Shown piece after piece: positions 51,101 to 59,953 of a stretch of DNA of 64,000 nucleotides (positions within the stretch are counted from its first letter, which is position 1; the number at the start of each line of letters is the position of its first letter). A program made the translations under genes and the position numbers. The notes beneath the pieces were generated by a model. The model searched no databases. It was not told the DNA's origin and saw nothing but the letters and a program-made list of their open reading frames with translations. The DNA is taken from positions 1 through 64,000 of the forward strand of contig NZ_WKRD01000007.1 of assembly GCF_009680455.1 (NCBI RefSeq), in the 5' to 3' direction. This stretch comes from Lachnospira eligens (GTDB lineage Bacteria; Bacillota; Clostridia; Lachnospirales; Lachnospiraceae).

Positions 51101-51998
51101 TTATAATCTTTCAGGTTCTTTGTTTACTTCTTTAGTAAGTGGAGATAAGAAGGGAACTGTTGTAACTGACCCTGCTAAGACAGCTGGAATGTTTAAGAAC
51201 ACTGTTAATGCAATTGATATGAGCAAAAATATAGATAAACAGCTTAGAAATGCTGATGGAACAATTAACATGAACAGCCTTTATGAGACAACAGGAAGCT
51301 ATGCTTCAATGGGAGCAAGATTCAATGTTGCTAATCAGATGATTAGTGTATCTTCAAAGAATTCATCATCTGAGGTAACTAAGCCAGAAGAGACAACAAA
51401 GGCTCAGGAAACAACTAAAGCTACTGAAGGCACAACAAAGGAGACACAGGCTCCAACTAAGGCGACAGAGGCAACAACAAAGGAGACACAGACTCCAACA
51501 AAGGCTACACAGGCTCCAACAAAAGCAACAGAAGCTTCTTCAGTATCAACAAAGGGTGAAAAATTAATTCTTAATGCTAATGATGTTTCAACAGGAAAGA
51601 TTAAGAGTTCAACTGTAGTTGATGGTCTTAAGATTGTTGCAACAAGCAAAAAGACTGTAACGGTTGATAAGAGCAATAAGGATTACAAGAATATCAGCTT
51701 TACAAAGAGAATCAAGCTTGGCGGTGCAGGAAGCGAATCTGCAAGAGCTATTGCATTTAAGACAGCAGGTGAATCTAAGGTAAAGATATATGCAACAAGC
51801 TCAGATACAGATACAAGCAGACTTATTAAGATTATTGATAAGAATGGTAATGATGTAACAAGTACAGCTAAGATACCTGGTTCTTCACTTAAGTCAGTAT
51901 CATTCAGATTAGATGAGGCAGGTGAATATTATATTGTATCAGAATCTGGTGGAGTTAATATTTATTATGTAGAAGTATCTAATGGTATAGCGTATTAA
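48138..51998 (+). CDS. Secreted two-catalytic-module pectate lyase (PL1 plus PL9)
   Basis: 1286 aa. A signal peptide (about 1-36, ending LTAKADVG) precedes a beta-rich N domain. The PL1 module (about 195-455) has CNVWIHNVDLYYG, DGSIDIKGNSQYITVSYVHF and the catalytic-Arg region SRHARVRTMSVHMYNNYY. A Thr/Lys linker (about 583-640) follows. The PL9 module (about 660-1065) has the calcium-site Asp residues 826, 850, 851 and 854 (in ENADG and NSDDGWDLF) and catalytic Lys 895 in NGFKLGG. The spacing of the Asp residues equals that of the known enzyme Pel9A. A second Thr/Lys linker (about 1081-1140) leads to a C-terminal beta domain, perhaps a carbohydrate-binding module. The two lyases should split polygalacturonate by beta-elimination. 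The ATG at 48138 follows GGAGGA. Confidence 0.9.
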   Translation: MKAIISKAARRKWAWVLALVMIVSIVIPTSLLTAKADVGTVKFIDGAAGWLESAYAQWTIDNQAEGYTAYIKKASQSDSAYARIDNELIRKYKNYYRVDAVGLAAGDYVIKVVPVKNGKEVTDKAQVTKTLNVSSYDRSGFAFSSESKYKTGSGAYNENGTLKKDAIVLYVTNDNAKTIKASVKEAKGEKEYTGLQTIIDAYTKSASKGIETRALDVRVIGCVTDTAMDKFSSSSEGVQIKGASAYSNLNMTIEGIGDDATINGFGFLLRNAGNVEMRNFSIINFMDDGISLDTANCNVWIHNVDLYYGKAGGDADQAKGDGSIDIKGNSQYITVSYVHFYDSGKCSLCGMKSESGPNYITYHHNWFDHSDSRHARVRTMSVHMYNNYYDGNAKYGAGSTMGSSLFIQNNYFRNCKNPMLSSNQGTDALGEGTFSGENGGIIKAYGNVIVGAQKIIYANAVSETGDSANAASFDAYLAKSADEKVPSSYKTVAGATSYDNFDTTKDLGVKSGSLNNAEDVPSVVTSAKGAGSLGGGVISWTFSDKDDSVYAIDKELKATVTNYKNTDLVSVGGTNAKIVSPDPTTEETKATESTTKATQATTKETQTTTKATQATTKSTESATKATEKETTGSDATTSYDKTSLSYSGAYTDISKKKDADFKNAKYVSSSNEILNAISSAKAGDVIIVKEGTYKFSDTIVINNAMNGKSGSYIIVKAESGKEVKFDFSAQKLDGANRGVVVDGDYWYFQGINFYGAGDNGVLLAGNNNIFEKCVFEANRDSGLQISRYDTTAATKDLWPSNNLIINCTSHDNCDFPDQGGTGENADGFAAKLTCGEGNVFDGCISYSNSDDGWDLFAKSATGPIGVITIRNCVAFNNGTLSNGVHYANGDMNGFKLGGSGVGTPHNVMNCLSFDNGATGFTDNNNPTGLTIVNVTAWGNGKYAKKGNFLCYRTSSAAIFKGLVSAGAIDSDKFTGKMADSIYYNSGKYYNLSGSLFTSLVSGDKKGTVVTDPAKTAGMFKNTVNAIDMSKNIDKQLRNADGTINMNSLYETTGSYASMGARFNVANQMISVSSKNSSSEVTKPEETTKAQETTKATEGTTKETQAPTKATEATTKETQTPTKATQAPTKATEASSVSTKGEKLILNANDVSTGKIKSSTVVDGLKIVATSKKTVTVDKSNKDYKNISFTKRIKLGGAGSESARAIAFKTAGESKVKIYATSSDTDTSRLIKIIDKNGNDVTSTAKIPGSSLKSVSFRLDEAGEYYIVSESGGVNIYYVEVSNGIAY

Positions 51999-52011
51999 TA
52001 TTTTGAGAATT

Positions 52012-52039
52012 TCCCCGCACATAGTGCGGGGATTTTTTT
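52012..52039 (+). terminator. Terminator after the PL1-PL9 gene
   Basis: TCCCCGCAC-ATA-GTGCGGGGA followed by seven T. Confidence 0.92.
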
Positions 52040-52138
52040 GCAAAAACATTTTATGGTAAAATATACACAAAGACTTGACCTTGACATAGGTTCATAGTTT
52101 ACAATTTGAACAAATAAAAGAAAGGAATGGTCTTTGTT

Positions 52139-53986
52139 ATGAAAAACAAAAATAGAAGGCTGATCAGTTGTCTGCTTAGTGCAATCCTTTTGCTTGTTAT
52201 GAGCTTTGGATTTGGAACATTTGCAGGAGCTGAGGAATCAGATTCATCAAAGCCTGTTGTCTGGATTGTGGGAGATTCGACAGTCAGTGCTTTCACAGAC
52301 AATTATTATTATCCTAGATATGGATGGGGAACACAGATTGATAAGTATCTGGATGGAACTTTTGAGGTAAAGAATATTGCTTTATCAGGAAGAAGTTCAA
52401 CAAGCTATACAGCGGATAAGGAGTATGGTGAGCTTATAGCTGGAATGAAAAAGGGAGATTTTCTTCTTGTTGGTTTCGGCCACAATGATGAAAAAGCGGA
52501 GAGCGGAAGATATACTAACCCTAATGGAGATTATAAAACAGCAGGTTCATTTGCTTATTCTTTATATGAGAATTATATAAAGCCAGCACAGGCAGCAGGA
52601 ACAACAGTTGTTTTATGTACACCGATTGTAAGAAGAACTGCTGATGGCAACTGGTCTGACAGTCAGCTTCATGTTACAGCTGCTTCAGGAGAGTTTGAAG
52701 GAGGAAGTTATCCACAGGCAATCATTAATCTTGGAAAAGATCTTAATGTTCCAGTGGTTGATATGACTTCTCTTACTAAGAAATTATATGATTCATTAGG
52801 AGCAGCCGAGACAGTTAATTTACATGCATGGACATCATCAAAGCCAGAAAGTGTAGACAATACGCATACTAATATCTGGGGCGGAACATATAATGCATAT
52901 CTTGTTACTAAGACAATTAAGGAACTTAATGTAGCAGGACTTGCAGAGCATATTATTGATGCTAAAGCACCAACTAAGAGTGATGTTTTAAAGTCTAATC
53001 CTGATTATAAAGAGTCAGAATATTCAAATGATTTAAAAGACAGCGAATTATGGGCTAATGCAGGAATCTTTAAGGGAACTGTATTTGGAAATGTTGGCGG
53101 CAATGATAAGATAGCATCTAAATTTAAGCTTGAGAGTCTTGACAATGGTAATATTAATATTGCTGTTAATGGAGCAGGAAAGATAGCAAGTACTGCTGAT
53201 GGAATTGCTATGTATTATTACAGAGTTCCAGCAAACAGTAATTTTACAATTACAGCAAAGGCGACTGTAAACAGTTTTACATCTAATGATCAGGTATCAT
53301 TCGGTCTTATGGCAAGAGATGATATGTATGTAGATCAGTATATTAACAGTACAATGGGTGACTATGTTGCAGCTGGTCCACTTAAGCTTACTAAGAAAGA
53401 TTCTGTATGGAACTGTTTTGCAAGAAAGAGTGGCGCTCTTACACAGGGCGGAACATGTGCTAATGAAATTAAGGCTGGTGAGACATATAACCTTAAAATC
53501 GAAAGTAATACAGATGGTTATGCATGTACATTTGGTAATGAAGAAACTATTACAGGTGGTTTTGATTTTAAATTAACTTCTGTAGATTCAGAATATGTAT
53601 ATGTTGGAATGTATGTTGCAAGAAGTGCTGATGTGACATTTTCAGATGTTAAGCTTGTTGTTGATGGTAAGGAGATTACATCTGCAGGCGAACCAGAGAA
53701 TCCAACACCGGGCGAACCAGAGAATCCAGCACCAGGTGAACCAGAGAATCCAACACCGGGTGAACCAGAGAATCCAACACCGGGTGAACCAGAGAATCCA
53801 GCACCAGAGCAGCCTGCTAAACCAGAGACACCGGCAGAGCAGCCAGCTACAGATCCAGTGGTATCAGACAATAATGGTGTTGAGACAGGTGATTCATACC
53901 ATATGGTATGGTATATTGCTGCAATGACATTAACAGCAGGAATTGCATGTGTTGAATTAAAGAGAAAGAAGACATTCGATAAATAA
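52139..53986 (+). CDS. Secreted CE12-like pectin (rhamnogalacturonan) acetylesterase with wall anchor
   Basis: 615 aa. A signal peptide (about 1-31) leads to an SGNH hydrolase domain (about 40-270): WIVGDSTVSAF (Ser), ALSGRSSTSY (Gly), LVGFGHND (Asn) and DNTHTN (Asp/His). This order fits rhamnogalacturonan acetylesterases, which remove acetyl groups that block pectin lyases. A concanavalin-like domain (about 290-515) follows, then five 8-residue GEPENPTP/APs, a Pro-rich stretch, and a C terminus with VETGD, a hydrophobic span and KRKK, which resembles a sortase sorting signal. The ATG at 52139 is preferred over one at 52127 that abuts AAAGGA. It acts beside the PL1-PL9 lyase. Confidence 0.85.
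   Translation: MKNKNRRLISCLLSAILLLVMSFGFGTFAGAEESDSSKPVVWIVGDSTVSAFTDNYYYPRYGWGTQIDKYLDGTFEVKNIALSGRSSTSYTADKEYGELIAGMKKGDFLLVGFGHNDEKAESGRYTNPNGDYKTAGSFAYSLYENYIKPAQAAGTTVVLCTPIVRRTADGNWSDSQLHVTAASGEFEGGSYPQAIINLGKDLNVPVVDMTSLTKKLYDSLGAAETVNLHAWTSSKPESVDNTHTNIWGGTYNAYLVTKTIKELNVAGLAEHIIDAKAPTKSDVLKSNPDYKESEYSNDLKDSELWANAGIFKGTVFGNVGGNDKIASKFKLESLDNGNINIAVNGAGKIASTADGIAMYYYRVPANSNFTITAKATVNSFTSNDQVSFGLMARDDMYVDQYINSTMGDYVAAGPLKLTKKDSVWNCFARKSGALTQGGTCANEIKAGETYNLKIESNTDGYACTFGNEETITGGFDFKLTSVDSEYVYVGMYVARSADVTFSDVKLVVDGKEITSAGEPENPTPGEPENPAPGEPENPTPGEPENPTPGEPENPAPEQPAKPETPAEQPATDPVVSDNNGVETGDSYHMVWYIAAMTLTAGIACVELKRKKTFDK
53687..53806 (+). repeat. Five tandem 24-bp repeats coding GEPENP(T/A)P
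   Basis: Units begin at 53687, 53711, 53735, 53759 and 53783. Each encodes eight residues of a wall-spanning linker. Units differ only at a few positions, so copy number probably varies by slippage. Confidence 0.92.
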
Positions 53987-54020
53987 GTTTATAAGAATTT
54001 ACTTCTCCTAATATTTCCAG

Positions 54021-54055
54021 AAAAAGCTTCCGGTTAACTGCCGGGGCTTTTTCAT
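54021..54055 (+). terminator. Terminator after the acetylesterase gene
   Basis: AAAAAGCTTCCGG pairs imperfectly with CCGGGGCTTTTT, then T-rich sequence. Confidence 0.75.
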
Positions 54056-54112
54056 TTTTACATAAAAAAATATATTTTTATTAAGAAAAATCTTAAAATA
54101 TTTAAAAATGGC

Positions 54113-54141
54113 TTGCATTATCCTATAGGCTGTGATATATT
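54113..54141 (+). promoter_or_regulatory. Probable asd promoter
   Basis: TTGCAT (54113-54118) and TATATT (54136-54141) with 17-bp spacing. Transcription would start about 80 nt before asd. Confidence 0.6.
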
Positions 54142-54146
54142 TTCTT

Positions 54147-54198
54147 AGACACAAAAACAAATGTCCGTCACAGAAAGACAGAACAGAGGGAAGTGTCT
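54147..54198 (+). other. Possible structured asd leader
   Basis: AGACAC (54147-54152) pairs with GTGTCT (54193-54198), enclosing a second small helix TGTC/GACA. It begins at the predicted transcription start. Pairing is short, so support is modest. Confidence 0.3.
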
Positions 54199-54228
54199 TT
54201 TAGATTTTACATATTGAAGGAGTTAAAA

Positions 54229-55326
54229 ATGAGCGATAAGTTAAGAGTTGGTATCCTTGGCGGTACAGGTATGGTAGGACAGAGATTTATAACATTACTT
54301 GAGAATCATCCTTGGTTTGAGGTTGTTTTAGTAGCAGCTTCAGGACGTTCAGCAGGAAAGCTTTATGAAGATGCTGTTGAAGGACGCTGGAAGATGCAGA
54401 CACCAATGCCAGAGTTCGTTAAGAAGATGACTGTATATGATATGGATAAGGATTTTGATGAAATTGTTTCTAAGGTAGATTTCGTATTCTGTGCAGTTAA
54501 TATGCCTAAGGACCAGATTAAGGCTATAGAGGAAAGATATGCTAAGGCAGAAGTTCCAGTTGTTTCTAATAACAGTGCTAATCGTTGGACACCAGATGTT
54601 CCTATGGTTGTTCCAGAAATCAACCCAGAGCATCTTGAAGTTATTAAATATCAGAGAGAAAGACTTGGTACTAAGAGAGGATTTATCTGTGTTAAGCCTA
54701 ACTGTTCAATCCAGAGCTACACACCTGCTCTTAATGCATTAAAGGAATTCGGACCAAAGCTTGTTGTTGCAACAACATATCAGGCAATCTCAGGTGCTGG
54801 TAAAACATTTGAACAGTGGCCAGAGATGGTTGAGAATATCATCCCTTATATTGGTGGCGAGGAAGAAAAGTCTGAGAAAGAGCCTTTAAGATTATGGGGT
54901 AAGATTGAGGATGGAAAGATTGTTCCTGCAAGTGATCCGGTTATCACATGTCAGTGTATCAGAGTTCCAGTTCTTGATGGACATACAGCAGCTGTATTTG
55001 TTAACTTTGAGAAGAAGCCAACTAAGGAACAGATTATTGAAAAGTGGAGAAGCTTCAAGGGAGTTCCACAGGAACTTAATCTTCCAAGTGCTCCAAAGCA
55101 GTTCATCCAGTATCTTGAAGAAGATGACCGTCCACAGGTTAAGCTTGATGTAAATTATGAGAACGGAATGGGTGTTTCACTTGGCCGTTTAAGAGAAGAC
55201 AGTGTGTTTGATTATAAGTTTGTTGGTCTTTCACACAACACATTAAGAGGTGCAGCAGGTGGAGCTGTTCTTATTGCAGAGCTTCTTAAGGCACAGGGTT
55301 ATATCACTCCTAAGGATGCAGAATAA
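54229..55326 (+). CDS. asd: Aspartate-semialdehyde dehydrogenase (archaeal/fungal-like type)
   Basis: 365 aa. It reduces aspartyl phosphate to aspartate semialdehyde for lysine, threonine, methionine and diaminopimelate synthesis. Motifs are LGGTGMVGQRFITLL (NADP binding), SNNSANRW, the catalytic Cys in VKPNCSIQSYTPAL, TYQAISGAGKTF, and the catalytic His in RVPVLDGHTAAVF. These patterns and the length match the group that includes the Methanocaldococcus enzyme rather than E. coli Asd. The ATG at 54229 follows GAAGGAG. It has its own promoter and terminator. Confidence 0.94.
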   Translation: MSDKLRVGILGGTGMVGQRFITLLENHPWFEVVLVAASGRSAGKLYEDAVEGRWKMQTPMPEFVKKMTVYDMDKDFDEIVSKVDFVFCAVNMPKDQIKAIEERYAKAEVPVVSNNSANRWTPDVPMVVPEINPEHLEVIKYQRERLGTKRGFICVKPNCSIQSYTPALNALKEFGPKLVVATTYQAISGAGKTFEQWPEMVENIIPYIGGEEEKSEKEPLRLWGKIEDGKIVPASDPVITCQCIRVPVLDGHTAAVFVNFEKKPTKEQIIEKWRSFKGVPQELNLPSAPKQFIQYLEEDDRPQVKLDVNYENGMGVSLGRLREDSVFDYKFVGLSHNTLRGAAGGAVLIAELLKAQGYITPKDAE

Positions 55327-55349
55327 TTAAATTCTAATACACATACCAG

Positions 55350-55380
55350 AAAAGAGATGTCAGAGATGGCATCTCTTTTT
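55350..55380 (+). terminator. Terminator after asd
   Basis: AAAAGAGATG (55350-55359) pairs with CATCTCTTTT (55370-55379), then T. Confidence 0.85.
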
Positions 55381-55449
55381 ACTTGCTTAAAAACCTATTA
55401 TGATATAAAATTATGAAACGACTTAAAGAGTTAAGAGGGGACATTTACA

Positions 55450-56037
55450 TTGAAGGAAAATTATTTTTATGCAATGCTGTCGAGAATGAAATATATTAAC
55501 AGATGGGGACTTATGCAGAATACACGCCATGAGAATCTGTGCGAGCATAGTCTTGAAGTGGCATTCATAGCACATGCATTGGGAATTATCAACAATGAGA
55601 TATATGGTGGGAATATTAATGCTGAAAGGCTTGCAATTCTTGGAATGTATCATGATGTTACAGAGATAATTACGGGTGATCTTCCGACTCCTGTAAAGTA
55701 TTACAATCCGGTTATAAGAAATGCTTATAAGGAAGTAGAGCATGTTGCAGAGGAGCAGATGCTCTCAGGTCTGTCATCTGATATAAGAGCACATTATAAG
55801 GGTGTGTTATCAGAGACAGAAGAGGAAGAAGAACTCTGGAAATATGTAAAGGCGGCTGATAAGATGTCAGCTTATATCAAATGTCTTGAGGAAAAGAAGT
55901 CTGGTAATATGGATTTTGCTGATGCGGAAAAGACAATATATCAGGCTATTGTTGATATGAATATTCCGGAAGCAGATTATTTTATAAAAGAATATATACC
56001 AGCTTATATGGGAACTCTTGATGCTTCAGGAGAATAA
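55450..56037 (+). CDS. yfbR: YfbR-like 5'-deoxynucleotidase (HD domain)
   Basis: 195 aa from a TTG start at 55450, supported by AGAGGGGAC just upstream. YfbR dephosphorylates dNMPs and helps balance thymidine nucleotide pools. The HD-domain metal residues are visible: RHENLCEHSLEVAFIAH (His), LGMYHDVTEIITGDLPTPVKY (His-Asp, with the YfbR-specific D-L-P-T-P), and a late Asp in VKAADKMSAYIKCLEE. It is followed within 35 nt by topB, giving a nucleic-acid metabolism operon that probably continues into glmS. Confidence 0.9.
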   Translation: MKENYFYAMLSRMKYINRWGLMQNTRHENLCEHSLEVAFIAHALGIINNEIYGGNINAERLAILGMYHDVTEIITGDLPTPVKYYNPVIRNAYKEVEHVAEEQMLSGLSSDIRAHYKGVLSETEEEEELWKYVKAADKMSAYIKCLEEKKSGNMDFADAEKTIYQAIVDMNIPEADYFIKEYIPAYMGTLDASGE

Positions 56038-56071
56038 TAATTGTGTAATAGACACAGAAATGAGGGATATA

Positions 56072-58087
56072 ATGGGAAAATCCGTATATATCGCGGAAAA
56101 ACCAAGCGTAGCGCAGGAGTTTGCCAAGGCACTGCATGTGAACTTCACAAGAAAAGACGGATATCTTGAGGGTGGAGACCATATTGTGACATGGTGTGTA
56201 GGACATCTGGTAACTATGAGCTACCCGGATGCATATGATCCTAATCTGAAAAGATGGAGCTTTGACACATTGCCATTCATACCAAAGGAATTTAAGTATG
56301 AGGTTATACCTGCAGTTGCGAAACAGTTTAATATAGTTAAAGACATTCTTACAAGGGATGATGTTGAATATATATATGTGTGTACCGATTCAGGACGAGA
56401 GGGAGAATATATATACAGGCTTGTGAGGCAGGAGGCAGGCGTTAAGGGAAAGAAAGAGCGCCGTGTGTGGATTGATTCGCAGACCGAGGAAGAGATTCTT
56501 AAAGGAATTAATACGGCTAAAGATATATCTGAATATGATAATCTGAGTGATTCAGCGTATCTTCGTGCGAAGGAAGATTATCTTATGGGAATTAATTTCT
56601 CAAGAGTTCTTACATTGAAATATGGACGCAATATTGCTAATTACCTGCACCTTGACAGGGCAGTTGTATCTGTCGGAAGGGTTATGACATGTGTTCTTGG
56701 AATGGTAGTAAGAAGAGAACGGGAGATAAGAAGCTTTGTAAAGACACCGTTCTACAGAGTTATTGGACAGGCACAGGCTGAAAATTCAACATTTGATGCA
56801 GAATGGCGTGTAAGTGATAAGAGTATGTATGCCGGTACGCCATATTTATATAAGGATAATGGTTTTAAGGAAAGGAAAAAGGCTGAGGAACTTGTTAAGT
56901 TCTTATCTGATCCACTGCCGGCACAGGGGGTAGTTGATTCTATTGAGAGAAAGAAAGAAACCAAGAATCCACCGCTTCTGTATAATCTTGCTGAAATTCA
57001 GAATGAATGCAGCAAGCTGTTTAAGATAAGCCCTGATGAGACCCTTAATATTATTCAGGAACTGTATGAAAAGAAACTGGTTACTTATCCAAGAACTGAT
57101 GCGAGAGTGTTATCGACTGCGGTAAGTAAGGAAATACATAAGAATATAGGAGGACTCAGGAATTTTCCGCCTGTGAAGGAGATAGCTGAGCATATATTAC
57201 AGAATAATATGCAGAAGGGGATTGAAAAGACAAGATATTGCAACGATAAAGCAATCACAGACCATTATGCGATTATTCCGACAGGACAGGGGTTTAATAA
57301 TTTAAAGAACTTGTCAGTTACAGCTGCGAGAACTTATGAGATAATTGTAAGAAGATTCTTAAGTATATTCTATCCACCGGCTATTTATCAGAAGGTAAGT
57401 ATTACCAGTGATGTAAAGAATGAAAAACTGTATGCTTCATTTAAAGTGCTTGTAGATGAAGGGTATCTTAGCGTAGCTAAGAACTCATTTGCAAAGGCGA
57501 GAAATGATGCAAAAGTAAAGGATGATGATAGCGTCGATAATAAGGAAGATAATAAATGTGATGCAGCTTTATTTGAGGTATTGAAAAAATACAGAAAAGG
57601 TTCTACAATCACATTTAATGGGTTTAATATCAAAGAAGGTGAAACATCACCTCCTAAGAGATATAATTCAGGTTCTATTATTCTTGCAATGGAGAATGCA
57701 GGACAGCTTATTGAAGATGAGGAGCTGCGTGCCCAGATTAAGGGTAGTGGAATAGGAACAAGTGCTACCAGAGCTGAAATCCTTAAAAAACTTAATACTA
57801 TTAAGTATATTTCTATTAATTCTAAGACACAGATTATTACGCCTACATTTTTAGGTGAGATAATATATGATGTTGTAGATAATTCTATCAGGCATCTGCT
57901 TAATCCGGAGCTTACGGCAAGCTGGGAAAAAGGACTTACAGGTGTAGCAGAGGGGAATATTACAGCAGATGAGTATATGGAAAAGCTTGATGGTTTTGTT
58001 TCGAGAAGAACAAGGGCTGTTATGGCATTAAGGAATCAGGCGGGGCTTATAGGACTTTTTAACGAGACCGCTAAGAATTATAAGTAA
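56072..58087 (+). CDS. topB: DNA topoisomerase III
   Basis: 671 aa type IA topoisomerase. The TOPRIM domain (KSVYIAEKPSVAQEFAKAL and the acidic YVCTDSGREGEYIYRLV) is followed by the catalytic Tyr in LVTYPRTDARVLS and the long ring-shaped core. No C-terminal zinc fingers are present. It decatenates DNA during replication and recombination. The ATG at 56072 follows GAGGG; longer in-frame starts lie inside the upstream gene. Plasmid-type TopB is an alternative origin, but the chromosomal operon context argues for the housekeeping form. Confidence 0.93.
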   Translation: MGKSVYIAEKPSVAQEFAKALHVNFTRKDGYLEGGDHIVTWCVGHLVTMSYPDAYDPNLKRWSFDTLPFIPKEFKYEVIPAVAKQFNIVKDILTRDDVEYIYVCTDSGREGEYIYRLVRQEAGVKGKKERRVWIDSQTEEEILKGINTAKDISEYDNLSDSAYLRAKEDYLMGINFSRVLTLKYGRNIANYLHLDRAVVSVGRVMTCVLGMVVRREREIRSFVKTPFYRVIGQAQAENSTFDAEWRVSDKSMYAGTPYLYKDNGFKERKKAEELVKFLSDPLPAQGVVDSIERKKETKNPPLLYNLAEIQNECSKLFKISPDETLNIIQELYEKKLVTYPRTDARVLSTAVSKEIHKNIGGLRNFPPVKEIAEHILQNNMQKGIEKTRYCNDKAITDHYAIIPTGQGFNNLKNLSVTAARTYEIIVRRFLSIFYPPAIYQKVSITSDVKNEKLYASFKVLVDEGYLSVAKNSFAKARNDAKVKDDDSVDNKEDNKCDAALFEVLKKYRKGSTITFNGFNIKEGETSPPKRYNSGSIILAMENAGQLIEDEELRAQIKGSGIGTSATRAEILKKLNTIKYISINSKTQIITPTFLGEIIYDVVDNSIRHLLNPELTASWEKGLTGVAEGNITADEYMEKLDGFVSRRTRAVMALRNQAGLIGLFNETAKNYK

Positions 58088-58109
58088 ATGAGTGAAAGGA
58101 ATTAAATAT

Positions 58110-59930
58110 ATGTGCGGAATTGCAGGATATGTAGGGGACAGAGAAAGCGCAGATGTACTTGTAGATGCATTATCTAAGCTTGAATACAGAGGATATGATT
58201 CAGCAGGTATTGCGGTATTTGATCATGGTAATATAAAGGTCAAGAAGTGCAAGGGAAGACTTGCCAACCTTGTTGAGAAGATGGATGAAGAAGGAAAACC
58301 ACAAGGACATGTTGGAATTGGTCATACAAGATGGGCTACGCATGGAGAACCATCAGACATTAATTCACATCCACATGGCAATAAGAGAGTTACTATTGTA
58401 CATAACGGTATAATTGAGAACTATAAGAAGCTTAAGGATTTTCTTGTCGGAGAGGGATATAGCTTTGCAAGTGAAACAGATACTGAGGTTGCTGCAAAGC
58501 TGCTTGATTACTATTATGATGGTGACCCGATGAAGACTATTGCAAAGGTACTGTCAGAGATTAAGGGTTCATACGCACTTGGAATTATGTTCAGGGATTT
58601 CCCTGATGAGATATTTGCAGTAAGAAAGGACAGCCCTCTTATTGTTGGCGTTGGAGAACATGAGAATTTCATAGCATCTGATGTTCCGGCTATTATTCAC
58701 TACACAAGAGATTATTACCTTCTTGACCAGAATGAGATTGCAGTTATTAAGAAGGATTCAGTTAAGATATACGATGTTCATGGTAATGAGATACATAAGG
58801 AATTAAATACTGCTGACTGGGATGTTGATGCTGCAGAAAAGGGCGGTTATGCGCACTTTATGCTTAAGGAAATTCATGAGCAGCCAGATTCTGTAAAGAG
58901 AACAATTGTGCCAAGAATCATGGACGATATGCCTGATTTCAGTGCAGAAGGATTCAATCCTGATAAGTTAAAGAATTATAAGAATATATATATTGTTGCC
59001 TGTGGTACTGCAATGCATGCCGGAATGGTCGGTAAATATATAATAGAAAAGATAGCAAGAGTATCTGTAACTGTTGATATTGCATCAGAATTCAGATACA
59101 GAGATCCTCTTATTAGTGAAGATGACCTTATGATTGTTATATCACAGTCAGGTGAGACTGCTGATACTAAGGCTGCACTTGAACTTGCAAAACAGGCAGG
59201 TGCTGATACTATGGCAATTGTTAATGTCAAGGGTTCATCAATTGCAAGAGAAGCAGATATGGTTGTATATACACATGCAGGTCCTGAGATTTCAGTTGCT
59301 TCAACGAAGGCATATATGGTTCAGGTATCAATTATGTATTTAATTGCATTTGAATTAGCTTATGCTAATGGTAAGATGGATGAGGCAGAATGCAGCAGAT
59401 ATACTAAGATGCTTGAAGAAATACCTGAGGTTATTGAAGAAGCCATTGCACTTGAGAGTAAGTGTCAGTTTGCAGCATCCAAGCTTATTAATGCAGACAG
59501 TCTTCTTTATATAGGACGAGGTCTTGATTATGCACTCAGTATGGAAGGTTCTCTTAAGTTAAAGGAGATATCTTATATTCATTCTGAATCATATGCAGCA
59601 GGAGAGCTTAAGCATGGAACTATCTCGCTTATTACAGAACAGATGCCTGTAATTGCAATAGCAACACAGAAGAATCTTGAGGAAAAGACTATAAGTAATA
59701 TTAAGGAAGTTAAGTCAAGAGGAGCATTTGTAGTGCTTATTGCAGAACCAGAGCTTGATATTGAGGATGGAGTGGCAGATATTGTTATTAAGCTTCCACA
59801 GGCAGACCAGCTTCTTATGCCTATGGTTGCGGCAGTCCCATTACAGCTTATTGCCTACTATACAGCAGTTCTTAAGGGTAACGATGTAGATAAGCCAAGA
59901 AACCTTGCAAAATCTGTTACTGTTGAATAA
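58110..59930 (+). CDS. glmS: Glutamine-fructose-6-phosphate aminotransferase (isomerising)
   Basis: 606 aa, full length. It makes glucosamine 6-phosphate, the first step of peptidoglycan amino-sugar synthesis. Met-Cys start (MCGIAGYVG), SKLEYRGYDSAGIAV and THGEPSDINSHPH mark the glutaminase half. SQSGETADTKAAL, SYAAGELKHGT and the C-terminal DKPRNLAKSVTVE mark the two SIS domains. The ATG at 58110 follows AAAGGA. It lies 22 nt after topB, so there is no room for the glmS ribozyme found before glmS in many Firmicutes. A GlmU-C-like gene follows. Confidence 0.97.
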   Translation: MCGIAGYVGDRESADVLVDALSKLEYRGYDSAGIAVFDHGNIKVKKCKGRLANLVEKMDEEGKPQGHVGIGHTRWATHGEPSDINSHPHGNKRVTIVHNGIIENYKKLKDFLVGEGYSFASETDTEVAAKLLDYYYDGDPMKTIAKVLSEIKGSYALGIMFRDFPDEIFAVRKDSPLIVGVGEHENFIASDVPAIIHYTRDYYLLDQNEIAVIKKDSVKIYDVHGNEIHKELNTADWDVDAAEKGGYAHFMLKEIHEQPDSVKRTIVPRIMDDMPDFSAEGFNPDKLKNYKNIYIVACGTAMHAGMVGKYIIEKIARVSVTVDIASEFRYRDPLISEDDLMIVISQSGETADTKAALELAKQAGADTMAIVNVKGSSIAREADMVVYTHAGPEISVASTKAYMVQVSIMYLIAFELAYANGKMDEAECSRYTKMLEEIPEVIEEAIALESKCQFAASKLINADSLLYIGRGLDYALSMEGSLKLKEISYIHSESYAAGELKHGTISLITEQMPVIAIATQKNLEEKTISNIKEVKSRGAFVVLIAEPELDIEDGVADIVIKLPQADQLLMPMVAAVPLQLIAYYTAVLKGNDVDKPRNLAKSVTVE

Positions 59931-59953
59931 TTGATATAAAGAGGATATTTGAT

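Noticed and set aside
53687..53806. CRISPR or non-coding tandem repeat
   Set aside because: The 24-bp units keep the reading frame of a Pro-rich linker in a secreted enzyme.
58088..58109. Search for a glmS ribozyme before glmS
   Set aside because: The gap after topB is only 22 nt and nothing resembling the ribozyme core is present.
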